Shown here: positions 44,854 through 54,714 of the stretch, in pieces
Numbering within the stretch: position 1 is the stretch's first letter
Layout of the letters: the number at the start of each line of letters is the position of its first letter
Assembly (NCBI RefSeq): GCF_030063475.1
Contig: NZ_JASIRT010000033.1
Span: 1 to 55,165, forward strand
DNA from: Roseomonas sp. E05
GTDB taxonomy: Bacteria; Pseudomonadota; Alphaproteobacteria; Acetobacterales; Acetobacteraceae
Reading direction: 5' to 3'
DNA: 55,165 nucleotides
The notes under the pieces: generated by a model
What the model was told of the DNA's origin: nothing
Databases searched by the model: none
Seen by the model: only the letters and a program-made list of their open reading frames with translations
Position numbers and translations under genes: made by a program

Positions 44854-45468
44854 ATGTCCACGAACCGCATCCTGGTAGGGGAGATCGGGCGGCCGCACGG
44901 TGTGCGCGGCCTGGTCCGTATCCAGTCCTTCACCACCGAGCCGGCGGATATCGCCGCCTATGGCCCGCTCTCCGACGAGCGTGGGAAGCCGTTCGTGCTG
45001 CAATGGCTGGGCAATGGGCTGGCGCGCATCGAGGGCGTGGCCGACCGTGACGCCGCCGCCAGGCTGACCGGCACGCGGCTCTATTTGCCGCGCGAGAAGC
45101 TGCCGCAGCCGGAGGAGGACGAGTTCTACCTCGCCGACCTGATCGGCCTCGCCGTCCGCGATGCGGAAGGGCAAGTGCTCGGTGAGGTGCGGATGGTGGA
45201 CGACTATGGCGCCGGCGCCTTCCTGACCGTCATCGACGAGCAGGGGCGGGAGACGTTGCTCCCCTTCACCAGGGCGGTGGTGCCGGTGGTGGACGTGGCC
45301 GCCGGGCACATTGTGGTGCAGCCGCCCGAGGATGTGGTGGTGCGGCCGGAGGAGGCCGGCGAGGCCGCTTCCGAGGCCGCGCCGCCGGAGCCGCTGCGCC
45401 CGCTGCCGCGCCGGCAGGATGCGCCGAAGCGCATCGGCCCGCGTGGCGTGCGCGGAGGTGCCGCGTGA
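44854..45468 (+). CDS. rimM: Ribosome maturation factor RimM
   Basis: This 204-residue protein helps assemble the head of the 30S subunit and binds S19. The N-terminal barrel starts [18 protein letters not shown], and the PRC-barrel follows around [22 protein letters not shown]. The C-terminal 50 residues are a proline/glutamate/arginine-rich tail beyond the usual domain. The stop overlaps the trmD start by four bases. Confidence 0.95.
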   Translation: MSTNRILVGEIGRPHGVRGLVRIQSFTTEPADIAAYGPLSDERGKPFVLQWLGNGLARIEGVADRDAAARLTGTRLYLPREKLPQPEEDEFYLADLIGLAVRDAEGQVLGEVRMVDDYGAGAFLTVIDEQGRETLLPFTRAVVPVVDVAAGHIVVQPPEDVVVRPEEAGEAASEAAPPEPLRPLPRRQDAPKRIGPRGVRGGAA

Positions 45469-46172
45469 CCTGGCGCGCCACCGCCCTGACGCTGTTCCCC
45501 GAGATGTTCCCGGGGACGCTCGGCCACTCGCTGGCCGGGCGCGCGCTGCGCGAGGGGCGCTGGAGCCTGGACACGCTGCAGATCCGCGACTTCGCGACGG
45601 ACAGGCACCGCACGGTGGACGACACCCCCTGCGGCGGCGGCGCCGGGATGGTGATGCGGCCGGACGTGGTGGACGCCGCCTGCGCCACCGCCCTGGAAGG
45701 CGGGCCGGAGCGTCCGATGGTCTATCTCACCCCGCGTGGGCGCCTGCTCGACCAGGCGCTGGTGCGGGAGCTGGCGGCGGGGCCGGGGGTGATCCTGGTC
45801 TGCGGCCGCTACGAAGGGCTGGACCAGCGGGTGATCGAGGCGCGCGGCATGCGCGAGGTTTCGGTTGGCGACTTCGTGCTGTCGGGCGGCGAGCCCGCGG
45901 CGCTGGTGCTGCTGGACGCCTGCGTGCGGCTGCTGCCGGGCGTGATGGGCGGGGCGGAGAGCGCGGAGGAGGAAAGCTTCTCCGACGCCGCGGCCCCGCT
46001 GCTGGAATACCCGCACTACACCCGCCCGGTGGAGTGGCAGGGGCGGCGGGTGCCGGAGGTGCTGCTCTCCGGTCACCATGCGGCGGTGGCGCGCTGGCGC
46101 CGGGAGATGGCGGAGGCGGCCACGCGCGAGCGGCGGCCCGACCTCTGGGCCCGGCATCGTGCGGCGGGCTGA
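45465..46172 (+). CDS. trmD: tRNA (guanine-37-N1)-methyltransferase TrmD
   Basis: The 235-residue SPOUT enzyme methylates G37 beside the anticodon of tRNAs reading CNN codons. Knot motifs [15 protein letters not shown] and [14 protein letters not shown] are intact, as is the early [10 protein letters not shown] loop. The GTG start overlaps the rimM stop (GTGA), so translation is coupled. At 235 residues the length is normal. Confidence 0.96.
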   Translation: MTWRATALTLFPEMFPGTLGHSLAGRALREGRWSLDTLQIRDFATDRHRTVDDTPCGGGAGMVMRPDVVDAACATALEGGPERPMVYLTPRGRLLDQALVRELAAGPGVILVCGRYEGLDQRVIEARGMREVSVGDFVLSGGEPAALVLLDACVRLLPGVMGGAESAEEESFSDAAAPLLEYPHYTRPVEWQGRRVPEVLLSGHHAAVARWRREMAEAATRERRPDLWARHRAAG

Positions 46173-46189
46173 GAACACAGGATTGAACG

Positions 46190-46205
46190 GGCGGCCGCGG
46201 CCGCC
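46190..46205 (+). promoter_or_regulatory. Perfect 16-bp palindrome in the rplS leader
   Basis: GGCGGCCGCGGCCGCC lies between the trmD stop and rplS, 28 bases before the rplS start. It can form a short stem in the mRNA and may set the relative output of L19 against the upstream genes. It may also be a chance GC-rich palindrome. Confidence 0.35.
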
Positions 46206-46233
46206 TAAACGAGTTGACGAGAGGACCTGAACC

Positions 46234-46602
46234 ATGAACCTGCTGCAGCAGTTCGACGCCGAGCAGCTCGCCCGCCTCGCCGAGGCCCGTGCCGTCCCCG
46301 AATTCGCCGCCGGTGACACGGTGCGCGTGATGGTGAAGGTGGTCGAGGGCGAGCGCACCCGCACCCAGGCCTATGAGGGCGTCGTGATCGCGCGCTCCAA
46401 CAAGGGCCTGCACAGCAACTTCACGGTGCGCAAGCTCTCCTACGGTGAGGGCGTCGAGCGCGTCTTCCCGCTCTACAGCCCGAACGTCGCCGAGATCGCC
46501 GTGCTGCGCCGCGGCAAGGTCCGCCGCGCGAAGCTGTATTACCTGCGCGGCCGCACCGGCAAGTCCGCCCGCATCGCCGAGCGGGCTGCGCCGAAGGCGT
46601 GA
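46234..46602 (+). CDS. rplS: 50S ribosomal protein L19
   Basis: The 122-residue protein sits at the 30S-50S interface. Conserved pieces are [20 protein letters not shown], the [23 protein letters not shown] segment (a longer run split here only by convention), [13 protein letters not shown] and [15 protein letters not shown]. It ends the ffh cluster and is followed by GC-rich hairpins. Confidence 0.97.
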   Translation: MNLLQQFDAEQLARLAEARAVPEFAAGDTVRVMVKVVEGERTRTQAYEGVVIARSNKGLHSNFTVRKLSYGEGVERVFPLYSPNVAEIAVLRRGKVRRAKLYYLRGRTGKSARIAERAAPKA

Positions 46603-46882
46603 GCCGGCGGGGAGGGGGCCGGCGCGCCTCCTCCCTCGCGGGTTGCCGGCCGGAAGGCCGGAGGAAGCCGGCGCCTCGGGCGCCGGGACCGTGCCGGGAG
46701 AAGCTTCCCCCGGAGCATCAGGACCGGGGGTGCCCCCGGGGGATGCCTCCCCCCGCGACGCCAGGCCGGAGGGGTTCCGGGGGATGCCTCCCCCCGCGAC
46801 GCCAGAGTGACGCCCGCGTGACGCCGGGCCCCAAGCCCCGTCGCCGTGCGGATGAGTGATCCATCTGCCAGAGGAAAGCACC
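46603..46882. repeat. Hairpin-rich GC intergenic region with 29-bp direct repeat
   Basis: A 29-bp sequence beginning CCGGGGGATGCCTCCCCCC occurs twice in the same direction (46736-46764 and 46777-46805), 41 bases apart. Each copy contains a GGGGGATGCCTCCCCC hairpin. More stems surround them, including CCGGGGGTGCCCCCGG (about 46724-46739) and GGGAGAAGCTTCCC (46697-46710). The block separates rplS from leuC and probably ends transcription of the ribosomal cluster. Confidence 0.7.
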
Positions 46883-48298
46883 ATGTCGGCCACGAAGCCG
46901 CGTACGCTGTTCGACAAGATCTGGGACGCCCATGTGGTCGAGACGCTCCCGGACGGCACCGCGCTTCTCTACATCGACCGGCATCTTGTGCATGAGGTGA
47001 CCAGTCCGCAGGCCTTCGAGGGGCTGCGCATGGCGAAGCGTCAGGTGCGCCGCCTGGACGGCACCATGGCCGTGGTGGACCACAACATCGCCACCGACGC
47101 CTCCCGCTTCACCGGCATCGCGGACCCCGAGAGCCGGGTGCAGGTCGAGACGCTCGAGAAGAACGTCGCTGAGTTCAACGTCCCCTACATCCCGCTGGCG
47201 GATGCGCGGCAGGGCATCGTGCATGTCATCGGGCCGGAGCAGGGCCTGTCGCTGCCCGGCATGACCATCGTCTGCGGCGACAGCCACACCTCCACGCATG
47301 GCGCGATGGGCGCGCTGGCCTTCGGCATCGGCACCTCCGAGGTCGAGCATGTGCTGGCCACCCAGACCCTGCTGCAGAAGCGCGCGAAGAACATGCGCGT
47401 GACGGTGGAGGGCACGCTGCCGGTGGGCTGCACGGCGAAGGACATCATCCTCGCCATCATCGGCAAGATCGGCACCGCCGGCGGCAACGGGCATGTCATC
47501 GAATATGCCGGCTCGACCATCCGCGCGCTCGACATGGCCGGCCGCTTCTCGATCTGCAACATGTCGATCGAGGCAGGCGCCCGCGCCGGCATGATCGCGC
47601 CGGACGAGACCACCTTCGAATACGTCAAGGGCCGCCCCTTCGCGCCGCAGGGCGAATATTTCGACCGCGCCGTGGAATGGTGGAAGACCCTGCCCTCCGA
47701 CGAGGGCGCCGTCTTCGACAAGGAGGTGTTCCTCGACGCCGCCGAGATCGTGCCGATGGTCTCCTGGGGCACCAGCCCGGAGGACGTGCTGCCGATCACC
47801 GCCGCCGTGCCGGACCCGGAGGCGGCCGCCGACGAGGCGCGTCGCACCCAGCTCCGCCGCATGGTGGAATACATGGGCCTGACGCCGGGCCAGAAGCTGA
47901 GCGACCTCAAGGTCGATGTCGTCTTCATCGGTTCCTGCACCAACAGCCGCATCGAGGACATCCGCGCCGCCGCCGCCATTGCCAGGGGCCGCAAGGTGGC
48001 CGAGGGCGTGCGCGCCATGGTGGTGCCGGGCTCCGGCCTGGTGAAGCACCAGGCCGAGCAGGAGGGGCTGGACGCCATCTTCAAGGAGGCCGGCTTCGAA
48101 TGGCGCGAGGCGGGTTGCTCCATGTGCCTCGGCATGAACCCGGACAAGCTGAAGCCCGGCCAGCGTTGCGCCTCGACCAGCAACCGGAACTTCGAGGGGC
48201 GGCAGGGGCCGGGCGGACGGACGCATCTCTGCTCGCCGGCCATGGCGGCGGCAGCCGCCATCACCGGGCACCTGACCGACGTGCGGGAGATTGGCTGA
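46883..48298 (+). CDS. leuC: 3-isopropylmalate dehydratase large subunit
   Basis: With LeuD this enzyme isomerises 2- to 3-isopropylmalate in leucine synthesis. The 471-residue protein carries the iron-sulfur ligands in [12 protein letters not shown] and [10 protein letters not shown] and the [19 protein letters not shown] active-site loop. The ATG at 46883 follows AGAGGAAAGCACC; the upstream in-frame ATG at 46856 is less likely. leuD starts one base after its stop. Confidence 0.97.
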   Translation: MSATKPRTLFDKIWDAHVVETLPDGTALLYIDRHLVHEVTSPQAFEGLRMAKRQVRRLDGTMAVVDHNIATDASRFTGIADPESRVQVETLEKNVAEFNVPYIPLADARQGIVHVIGPEQGLSLPGMTIVCGDSHTSTHGAMGALAFGIGTSEVEHVLATQTLLQKRAKNMRVTVEGTLPVGCTAKDIILAIIGKIGTAGGNGHVIEYAGSTIRALDMAGRFSICNMSIEAGARAGMIAPDETTFEYVKGRPFAPQGEYFDRAVEWWKTLPSDEGAVFDKEVFLDAAEIVPMVSWGTSPEDVLPITAAVPDPEAAADEARRTQLRRMVEYMGLTPGQKLSDLKVDVVFIGSCTNSRIEDIRAAAAIARGRKVAEGVRAMVVPGSGLVKHQAEQEGLDAIFKEAGFEWREAGCSMCLGMNPDKLKPGQRCASTSNRNFEGRQGPGGRTHLCSPAMAAAAAITGHLTDVREIG

Positions 48299-48299
48299 T

Positions 48300-48911
48300 A
48301 TGGACGCCTTCACCAAGCTGACCGGCATCGCCGCGCCGCTGCCGATGGCCAATGTCGATACCGACAAGATCATCCCTGCGCGCTTCCTCAAGACCATTGC
48401 GCGCACCGGCCTCGGCAAGTCGCTCTTCGCCAACCTTCGCTACAAGGAGGATGGCAGCGAGAACCCGGACTTCGTGCTGAACCAGGAGCCCTACCGCCAT
48501 GCGGAGATCCTGATCGCGCACGAGAATTTCGGCTGCGGCTCCTCGCGCGAGCACGCGCCCTGGGCGCTGCTCGACTTCGGCATCCGCTGCGTCATCGCGC
48601 CGGACTTCGCCGACATCTTCCACAACAACAGCTTCAAGAACGGCATCCTGCCCGTGCGCCTGCCGCGCGCGGTCTGCGACCAGCTCATGGAGGACGCGAA
48701 GCTCGGCGCCAACGCCCGCCTCACCGTGGACCTGGAGCGCCAGGTGGTGGTGCGGCCGAATGGCGAGGAGATCCCCTTCGAGATCGACCCGCTGCGCCGG
48801 TACCTGCTGCTGAACGGGCTGGACGATATCGGCCAGACGCTGCAGCAGGTGACCGCCATCGACGGCTTCGAGGCCAAGCAGCGCGCGGCCCAGCCCTGGC
48901 TGTACCGCTGA
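48300..48911 (+). CDS. leuD: 3-isopropylmalate dehydratase small subunit
   Basis: The 203-residue subunit has the swivel domain with [14 protein letters not shown] and the [18 protein letters not shown] substrate loop. The ATG at 48300 lies directly after the leuC stop; the TTG at 48291 would add three residues by overlap and is unlikely. leuB follows after 64 bases. Confidence 0.97.
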   Translation: MDAFTKLTGIAAPLPMANVDTDKIIPARFLKTIARTGLGKSLFANLRYKEDGSENPDFVLNQEPYRHAEILIAHENFGCGSSREHAPWALLDFGIRCVIAPDFADIFHNNSFKNGILPVRLPRAVCDQLMEDAKLGANARLTVDLERQVVVRPNGEEIPFEIDPLRRYLLLNGLDDIGQTLQQVTAIDGFEAKQRAAQPWLYR

Positions 48912-48975
48912 GATCCACCAGAAGCCCGGCCCGCCGCCGGCGGGCCGCTCCAGGAAAGAAGGACGACCCGCGACG

Positions 48976-50088
48976 ATGACGGCGAACAAGAGGCTGCTGG
49001 TCCTGCCCGGCGACGGCATCGGGCCCGAGGTGATGCGTGAGGTGCGGCGGGTCATCGAATGGATGGACCGCCGCCGCCACGTCAGCTTCGCGCTTGAGGA
49101 AGGGCTGGTCGGCGGTGCTGCGCTGGAGGCGGCCGGCTCGCCCTGCCCGGATGCCACGGTGGAGCGGGCGCTGGCCGCCGATGCCGTGCTGTTCGGCTCC
49201 GTGGGTGGTCCGAAGTGGGATTCGCTGCCCTTCGAGAAGCGCCCTGAGCTCGGCATCCTGCGGCTGCGCAAGGAACTGGGCCTCTTCGCCAATCTCCGCC
49301 CCGCCCTGGTGCTGGACCCGCTGGTGGACGCCTCCAGCCTGAAGCCGGACGTGGTGCGCGGGCTCGACCTGATGATCGTGCGGGAATCCACCGGCGGCAT
49401 CTATTTCGGCGAGCCCCGCGGCGTGGAAACGCTGCCCAACGGCAAGCGCCGCGGCGTGGATACCGAGGTCTATACCGAGGACGAGATCGCGCGCGTGGCG
49501 CGGGTGGCCTTCGAGCTGGCCAAGAGCCGCACCGGCAAGATGACCAGCGTGGACAAGGCCAATGTGATGCAGTCCGGCCGGCTCTGGCGCGCCGTGGTCT
49601 CCGAGGTCGGCAAGGCCGAGTATCCGGAGGTGGAGCTGTCGCACATGTACGCCGACAACTGCGCCATGCAGCTCTGCGCCAGGCCGAAGCAGTTCGACAC
49701 CATTCTGGCCAGCAACATCTTCGGCGACCTGCTCTCCGACCTGGCGGCGGCGGCCACCGGCTCGCTCGGCATGCTGCCCTCTGCCACGCTCGGGGCACCG
49801 GACGCCTCCGGCCGGCGGCGCGCGCTCTACGAGCCGATCCATGGCTCGGCGCCGGACATCGCCGGCAAGGGCATCGCCAATCCCTGCGCCCAGCTCCTCT
49901 CCTTCGCAATGCTGCTGCGCTGGTCCTTCGGCATGGAGGAGGATGCGAAGCTGATCGAGACGGCCATCGAGAAGGTGCTCGCGGGTGGCCTGCGCACGGC
50001 CGACATCATGAGCGCCGGCACCGCCCGCGTCGGCACCAATGTGATGGGCGATGCGGTACTGCGCGAGCTGGACAAGCTGGCTGCGTAA
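48976..50088 (+). CDS. leuB: 3-isopropylmalate dehydrogenase
   Basis: The 370-residue NAD-dependent enzyme oxidises and decarboxylates 3-isopropylmalate. It shows [11 protein letters not shown], the [16 protein letters not shown] substrate loop, [13 protein letters not shown] and the NAD-site [18 protein letters not shown]. It completes the leuCDB run; leuA is not in the window. The ATG follows AAGAAGGACGACC. Confidence 0.97.
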   Translation: MTANKRLLVLPGDGIGPEVMREVRRVIEWMDRRRHVSFALEEGLVGGAALEAAGSPCPDATVERALAADAVLFGSVGGPKWDSLPFEKRPELGILRLRKELGLFANLRPALVLDPLVDASSLKPDVVRGLDLMIVRESTGGIYFGEPRGVETLPNGKRRGVDTEVYTEDEIARVARVAFELAKSRTGKMTSVDKANVMQSGRLWRAVVSEVGKAEYPEVELSHMYADNCAMQLCARPKQFDTILASNIFGDLLSDLAAAATGSLGMLPSATLGAPDASGRRRALYEPIHGSAPDIAGKGIANPCAQLLSFAMLLRWSFGMEEDAKLIETAIEKVLAGGLRTADIMSAGTARVGTNVMGDAVLRELDKLAA

Positions 50089-50148
50089 CAACCTCAAAAG
50101 GCCTCTTGCGCGGGGACAGCTCCTCGGTTATCTCCGCGCCACTGGCAA

Positions 50149-50225
50149 GCGCTCGTAGCTCAATTGGATAGAGCACTAGACTACGGATCTGGGGGTTAGG
50201 GGTTCGAATCCTCTCGAGCGCGCCA
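50149..50225 (+). tRNA. tRNA-Arg (anticodon ACG), attachment site of the downstream element
   Basis: The 77-nt tRNA has acceptor GCGCTCG/CGAGCGC, discriminator G and an encoded CCA. The anticodon arm is CTAGA/TCTGG around CTACGGA, giving ACG at 50183-50185, which reads CGN codons after A34 deamination. The T-arm holds GGTTCGAATCC. A tyrosine integrase gene pointing toward it lies 500 bases downstream, so its 3' end is the probable att core. No second copy of this 3' end was found in the window. Confidence 0.95.
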
Positions 50226-50257
50226 GATCTTCTCCTTGGAAATCAAGAAGATCCCGA

Positions 50258-50285
50258 AAAAGCCCGGCCCCCGCGCCGGGCTTTT
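50258..50285 (+). terminator. Rho-independent terminator after tRNA-Arg
   Basis: AAAAGCCCGGC (50258-50268) pairs with GCCGGGCTTTT (50275-50285), giving an 11-bp stem ending in T residues. The loop is six bases. It lies 33 bases after the tRNA. Confidence 0.85.
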
Positions 50286-50421
50286 CGCGTTGGGGCGTCC
50301 CACGCAGGTCCCACGGAATTGCCCTCCTGCGTGAGATCCGGTGCGGCCAGCCTGCGGCCCGGCTCGGAGGTGCCCTGACGCCGCGACGGGCGTCAGAGGC
50401 AGTGTCCGGCGCAGCGTTAGG

Positions 50422-50658
50422 TCAGGCCGCCGTGCTGGCGTGGAGGCGTCCGGTCACGAAAGCCTCCACATCCTCCATGCGGTAGCGGACGGTCTTGTGG
50501 CCGAGGCGCACGAAGCGCGGCCCGTCGCCCGTGCAGCGCCAGCGCTCCAGCGCCTTGCGGCTGACGCCGAGCTGGGCGGCCACGTCCTCGGGCGTCAGCA
50601 GGGCAGGGCGAGTAGAGGCGGCGGCGGTGGCGCGGCTGGACGGCTGCGACTGGTCCAT
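50422..50658 (-). CDS. Helix-turn-helix excisionase-like (AlpA/MerR-type) protein
   Basis: The 78-residue protein has a single winged-helix domain with LLTPEDVAAQLGVSRKALERWRCTGDGPRFVRLGHKTVRYRMEDV-type layout, as in phage and island excisionases and AlpA regulators. The first 20 residues are a Ser/Ala-rich tail. It lies between the tRNA and the integrase on the same strand as the integrase, the place usual for a recombination directionality factor. Confidence 0.85.
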   Translation of the reverse strand: MDQSQPSSRATAAASTRPALLTPEDVAAQLGVSRKALERWRCTGDGPRFVRLGHKTVRYRMEDVEAFVTGRLHASTAA

Positions 50659-50733
50659 GACGGTGTCCTTGTTCGGATGAGATGAGAAAAAAGGCGCAGG
50701 CGCGGAGAGAAGGGCGGCGCGGCCGCCCTCCGG

Positions 50734-51927
50734 TCAGGCTGTCTCCGGGGATGCGTCGTCGGCCCGCTGGGCCGGCTGGCCGATGCGGCCGACGGCGTTC
50801 GCCGCCTCGAGCAGGCGCTCCTGGCTGAGGTGGGCGTAGCGGGTGGTGGTGGTGACCTGCTTGTGCCCGAGGATGCGGCCGACCTCGTAGAGCGAGTGGC
50901 CGCGATTGGCGAGCGCGCTGGCGAAGCTGTGGCGCAGGTCGTGCAGCCGCAGGGTGGGCGACAGCCCGGCCGCCGCCTTGGCCCGCGCCCAGGCGCCGCG
51001 GACGCTCTCCATCGGCTGGCCGCGGCGGCGGGCCGAGGGAAAGACGAAGGGGTTGCCCGGCACCCGCCGAAGGCCCCGCAGCAGCGCCAACGCCGCGTCG
51101 GAGAGCGGGATGTGCCGCCGCTCGCCGTGCTTGGCCAGCGGCACCGTCAGGACGCGTCGCCCGAGGTCGACGTGCTCCCAGCGGGCCCGCAGCACCTCGT
51201 TCTTGCGCGCGCCGGTCAGCGCCAGCAGGCGGATGGCCTCGGCGGCCACGCGGTCCGGCTCCTCGGCCAGCACGGCCAGCAGCCGGACGTGCTCGGCGTC
51301 GGTGAGGAACTCCTCGCGGTGCCGCTCCGGCAGCATGCCCGGGCGCTCGGCCGGGTTGCGGCCCTCGTAGGCGCCCCAGCGTAGGGCCAGGGTGAAGATC
51401 CGGCGCAGCACGGCGAGGTGGCGGTTCACCCGCGGGTTCGACAGGCCCTCGGCGAGGAGCCGGCGGCGGAACTCCGCCACGTCGCCCGGCTCCACCCGGT
51501 CGAGCGGCGTGCGCCCGAGCGCGGGCAGGATCCGCCGGCGGCACATCGCCTCGTAGTCCCAGGCGGCGCGCAGGGTGTCGCGGATCTGCGGCAGGTACTT
51601 CTGCTCGACGAACTCGGCGAGCGTCGGGATGGCGCGCCGCCGGTCGCGCTCGCCGCCGGGATCGCCGCCGAGGGTGACGGCGGCGCGGAGCTGCTCGGCC
51701 TTCTGGCGCGCCTGGTCGAGGGTGATGTCGCCGAGGCGGCCGAGGCGAACCTCCCGGGCGCGGCCGCGCTCGTCGGCGTAGCGCAGCCAGAAGGTGACCT
51801 GTCCGCTGGCTCGGACCTCCATGATGAAGCCGCGGAGACGGGTGTCGAAGATGCGGAGTTTCCGCGCCCCCGGCGGCACCGGCGGGGGTGCCTTGGTGAG
51901 GGCGCGGGTGATCAGCTCGGTGGCCAT
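50734..51927 (-). CDS. int: Tyrosine recombinase/integrase
   Basis: The 397-residue protein has an N-terminal DUF4102-like arm-binding part (about residues 10-90), a SAM-like core-binding domain (about 100-190) and a C-terminal catalytic domain. Active-site residues are visible as arginine in LTGARKNEVL, the lysine near LAKHGERRHIPL, HDLRHSFAS, LGHK and tyrosine in TTTRYAHLS. It should be functional. The ATG at 51927 follows AAAGGCGGCC; the longer frame to 52047 is not needed. It points toward tRNA-Arg, as expected for an integrated element. Confidence 0.94.
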   Translation of the reverse strand: MATELITRALTKAPPPVPPGARKLRIFDTRLRGFIMEVRASGQVTFWLRYADERGRAREVRLGRLGDITLDQARQKAEQLRAAVTLGGDPGGERDRRRAIPTLAEFVEQKYLPQIRDTLRAAWDYEAMCRRRILPALGRTPLDRVEPGDVAEFRRRLLAEGLSNPRVNRHLAVLRRIFTLALRWGAYEGRNPAERPGMLPERHREEFLTDAEHVRLLAVLAEEPDRVAAEAIRLLALTGARKNEVLRARWEHVDLGRRVLTVPLAKHGERRHIPLSDAALALLRGLRRVPGNPFVFPSARRRGQPMESVRGAWARAKAAAGLSPTLRLHDLRHSFASALANRGHSLYEVGRILGHKQVTTTTRYAHLSQERLLEAANAVGRIGQPAQRADDASPETA

Positions 51928-52137
51928 GCGAGGCCGCCTTTCATCCGGTCGCGAGAATTGGGGAATGGGTGCCGGCCGCACCGAATGGCGGGTACCGGGG
52001 CCCAAGGGTGTGTTCGCGGCGTGACTTTGGTGCGCAAAGCGGCGCATCGCGGACGAGCGGCGAAAATGCCCCTCGCCGCCCTGTGCCCGTCCTCCGGCAA
52101 GCTGCCTTGGCGTTGCTTCGCGCGCCTCAGTCAGCGG

Positions 52138-52749
52138 TCAGGCCTGGTGCTGCCGGCGCGCCACCTCGCAGCGGAGCGCGGTGGTGGCGTGCGAGCTGGC
52201 AAGGCCGACCAGGTTGTCGGCGGGCCGCGCCAGCGCCGCGTCGATCAGCAGCTGGTCGAGCACCAGCAGCAGCAGGCTGGCGGTGATGCCTGTGCTCCGG
52301 CCGTCGGGGTCGGAGCACAGGACGAGGGGACTGCGCACGGCGCCGCCGCGCTGGGCGATGTCCCAGGGGTAGGGGGAGGGCGCATCGCCCGGGCGGAAGC
52401 TCAGCGGGGCCGCCATCGGCTGGCCGGGGCGGGCGCCGAGGATCTCCACCACCTTCTCGAGATGGTCGGCCGACTGCAGGGCGAGGAGGTTCGGCTTGCG
52501 CCGTGCCTCGGCCTGCTGCCGGTGCCGGGCCACGCCCGCGAGGTCGCGGGCGCTCCAGGCGCCGCCCGGTCCGGTGTTCTCGTCGAGGCCGAGGCGCAGC
52601 GTGGCCTGGGTGCCGGCGCCGGCGTCGAGCACCGCGAGGTGCCAGGGCAGCAGGCAGCCCGCGGGCATGTTGGTGCGGGTGAAGAGGGCATAACGCCCGG
52701 CGAGGTCGCGGCGCAGGGCCACGACGTCCGGGTGCGGAGCGTCGGTCAT
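52138..52749 (-). CDS. Protein of unknown function in the integrated element
   Basis: The 203-residue protein is not recognised. It has no signal or membrane segment. A conserved-looking middle (PNLLALQSADHLEKVVEILGARPG) and the DAPSPYPWDIAQRGG stretch suggest a folded domain. The start at 52749 is uncertain; ATGs at 52791 and 52857 are in frame and no ribosome binding site decides. It lies between the helicase and the integrase on the same strand and is presumably an accessory gene of the element. Confidence 0.6.
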   Translation of the reverse strand: MTDAPHPDVVALRRDLAGRYALFTRTNMPAGCLLPWHLAVLDAGAGTQATLRLGLDENTGPGGAWSARDLAGVARHRQQAEARRKPNLLALQSADHLEKVVEILGARPGQPMAAPLSFRPGDAPSPYPWDIAQRGGAVRSPLVLCSDPDGRSTGITASLLLLVLDQLLIDAALARPADNLVGLASSHATTALRCEVARRQHQA

Positions 52750-52908
52750 GGGGTCGTCCGGGAAGTGGATGGGAGCAGCCTTCCTCCTCATCTGCGCGAG
52801 CGCGCAGTGGGGTGGCCGGCACCATGAAATGCGGCTGAGGAGCCGCTCGTCCGACACTGGCTGGAATGGGCTTGGTACCCTCGCGGTAGCCGAAGGCGGG
52901 GCAGGCGC

Positions 52909-54210
52909 CTAGAAACTGCTCAGCTTCGTGCGCCTCCGCGGCTGGGCCGCAGCGGCCGAAGACGCCGGCGCAAGTTCCCCCGGCCGACGGAAGGCGGCGA
53001 CAATCTGGTCCTCGGATTTGCTTGACCAGTTCTCCACGTGCCTCGCCGCCCAGATCCGGCGCTTGCCTTCGGGAAAGCGCTTCTGTCCCAGGTCCACAGC
53101 TCCGAGCGATCTCATAATGGGACCGAGCTGTCTGTGTCCGAGGCGCATCTGTTTCTCGCGGGCGAGATAGTCACTCAGGTCAGGCAGGGTGAAGAGGTCG
53201 CACGCGAAGGGCGCCTCGCCTGCCTCGAGCCTCTCCTGGAGGTAGTCGTGGGCCGGATGGCGGCTGGCCGCCACCAAGTCAGCCCGGGAGGCGGTTCTGG
53301 GAGGCGCCCGGAAGGGACTGAAGCCGGACAGGTCACGCGTCAGGAGGTAGTGAAGCACGCGCTCGCGCCCGCCGCCCTTGAACCATGCCGACAAGCGGTC
53401 GAAGTAGTTGCGGCTGTGGGGCTTGGCTGCCTGGCTCTTCCAGACGAAGTAGCGCCGGTCGTCCGGGTCGAGCTTGGCGGCGTCGTCCTCATTCGACAGC
53501 AGGATGAAGTTCGCCCGGTTGCGCTGCTGGTAGGCGCTCACCCCCTTGGGGTTCACCAGGGTCATGTCCTCCGTGATCAGCTCCTTCAGGCGAGCTGCGG
53601 CGGTGCGGCTATTGTCGCCCACGAGCTCATGGACGACGACCAGCTGCGCCGTCTGGACCCACTCGTTGTGGTCCGCGACCAAGCCAGAGGGGTTGAGCGA
53701 CTTGGTGTTGTCCTTACCGACCAACTCACGGGCCATGTCGGCAAGCATGCTCTTCCCGGTGCCCTGCGAGCCGATGATGAGCAGCGCGAACCGCATCTTC
53801 TGGTCGGGCTGTTGGACCAGGTGGGCAAGGAAATTCAGCACGAAATGGATGGCGGTCTCGTCGTCGTCCAGAATGTGGGCAACGTGGCGCAGGAATGGCC
53901 CTACGCGGCCCTCGCGGGCCGTCAGCCCCGGCTGGCGCCACAGGTTCAGGCGCATGCCGCCATCCTCCTCGACGAGTTCGGGCTGCCCGGGCCAGAACGT
54001 CACCCCGTCAGCCTTCTCGACCGCGTCCGGTCCCGAGAGGAGGAGCTGCGTGAAGTTGGTACCCTCGGGAAGCTCGTGGGCATGGGCGCGGCTGACCGCG
54101 CGCAGGGTGTGGAAGTCACGTGTCTGGCGATCGAAAAACTGATCCCGGCCCTTGACGTAGACGTAGCGGCTGAGGCAGGAGGGACGAGCACGGCGGGATT
54201 TGCGGGTCAT
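52909..54210 (-). CDS. Phage/plasmid D5/VirE-type helicase (primase C-terminal half)
   Basis: The 433-residue protein is an SF3-like or VirE-type P-loop helicase of the DUF5906 kind found in phage and plasmid primases. The Walker A motif is IIGSQGTGKSM (about residues 147-157), the Walker B-like strand is VVVHELVGD (about 192), and NFILLSNEDDAAKLDPDDRRYFV carries the sensor asparagine (residues listed in two parts: NFILLSNEDD and DPDDRRYF). The N-terminal primase domain usually fused to it is absent; no frame upstream supplies it. It may load replication of the element, or be the remaining half of a longer gene. Confidence 0.8.
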   Translation of the reverse strand: MTRKSRRARPSCLSRYVYVKGRDQFFDRQTRDFHTLRAVSRAHAHELPEGTNFTQLLLSGPDAVEKADGVTFWPGQPELVEEDGGMRLNLWRQPGLTAREGRVGPFLRHVAHILDDDETAIHFVLNFLAHLVQQPDQKMRFALLIIGSQGTGKSMLADMARELVGKDNTKSLNPSGLVADHNEWVQTAQLVVVHELVGDNSRTAAARLKELITEDMTLVNPKGVSAYQQRNRANFILLSNEDDAAKLDPDDRRYFVWKSQAAKPHSRNYFDRLSAWFKGGGRERVLHYLLTRDLSGFSPFRAPPRTASRADLVAASRHPAHDYLQERLEAGEAPFACDLFTLPDLSDYLAREKQMRLGHRQLGPIMRSLGAVDLGQKRFPEGKRRIWAARHVENWSSKSEDQIVAAFRRPGELAPASSAAAAQPRRRTKLSSF

Positions 54211-54714
54211 GAGGTGGCCCTTCAGGGAACCGCGGCCTATCTGCTCCCCGGAGCAGCGACCGTCGATTTCGGTACACCTACTGGTTCGAAAAGCATCCCT
54301 CGTCGGCTAAGTGGCTGGATTCGCTTGGCATGGGTGAGTGCCTCCGAAGGTGCTCCTTGGCCCCTCTCAGGAGGTCTGAGGAACTGTCCTGCCCAGCTAT
54401 GCGCCTCGCCATGCCTCACCGCGCCTCGGCAACAGACGCCTTGGCGAGCCGGGGCTCTGGCCTTGACCCGGAAGACCTTTCCCCTTCTGCCTCAGCAAAC
54501 TCGGCAAATCTGAGAAGGAAATGGTAAGGCGAGCGGCGGACGAAGCCCGAAGAGACGGTCCCAAGGCGAGGTGGCGAGGCAAGCGAGGCGGATCTGAGTA
54601 CCTTCTCGGCGGGACAAGCTGCGGCCCTGCCGCATTGCCTCGCCTGATTCGCCCCCGAAGGAGCGGGTGTTGCCTCATCTGACATGCTCCCGAGCGGCGG
54701 CAGACCGCAGACGG
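54211..54714. other. Non-coding interval upstream of the helicase gene
   Basis: About 500 bases with no convincing gene on either strand. It must contain the promoter of the minus-strand helicase gene. The base composition is somewhat less GC-rich than the core genome, and several short frames overlap without recognisable content. It borders a decayed transposase, so it may be insertion-sequence debris. Confidence 0.5.
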
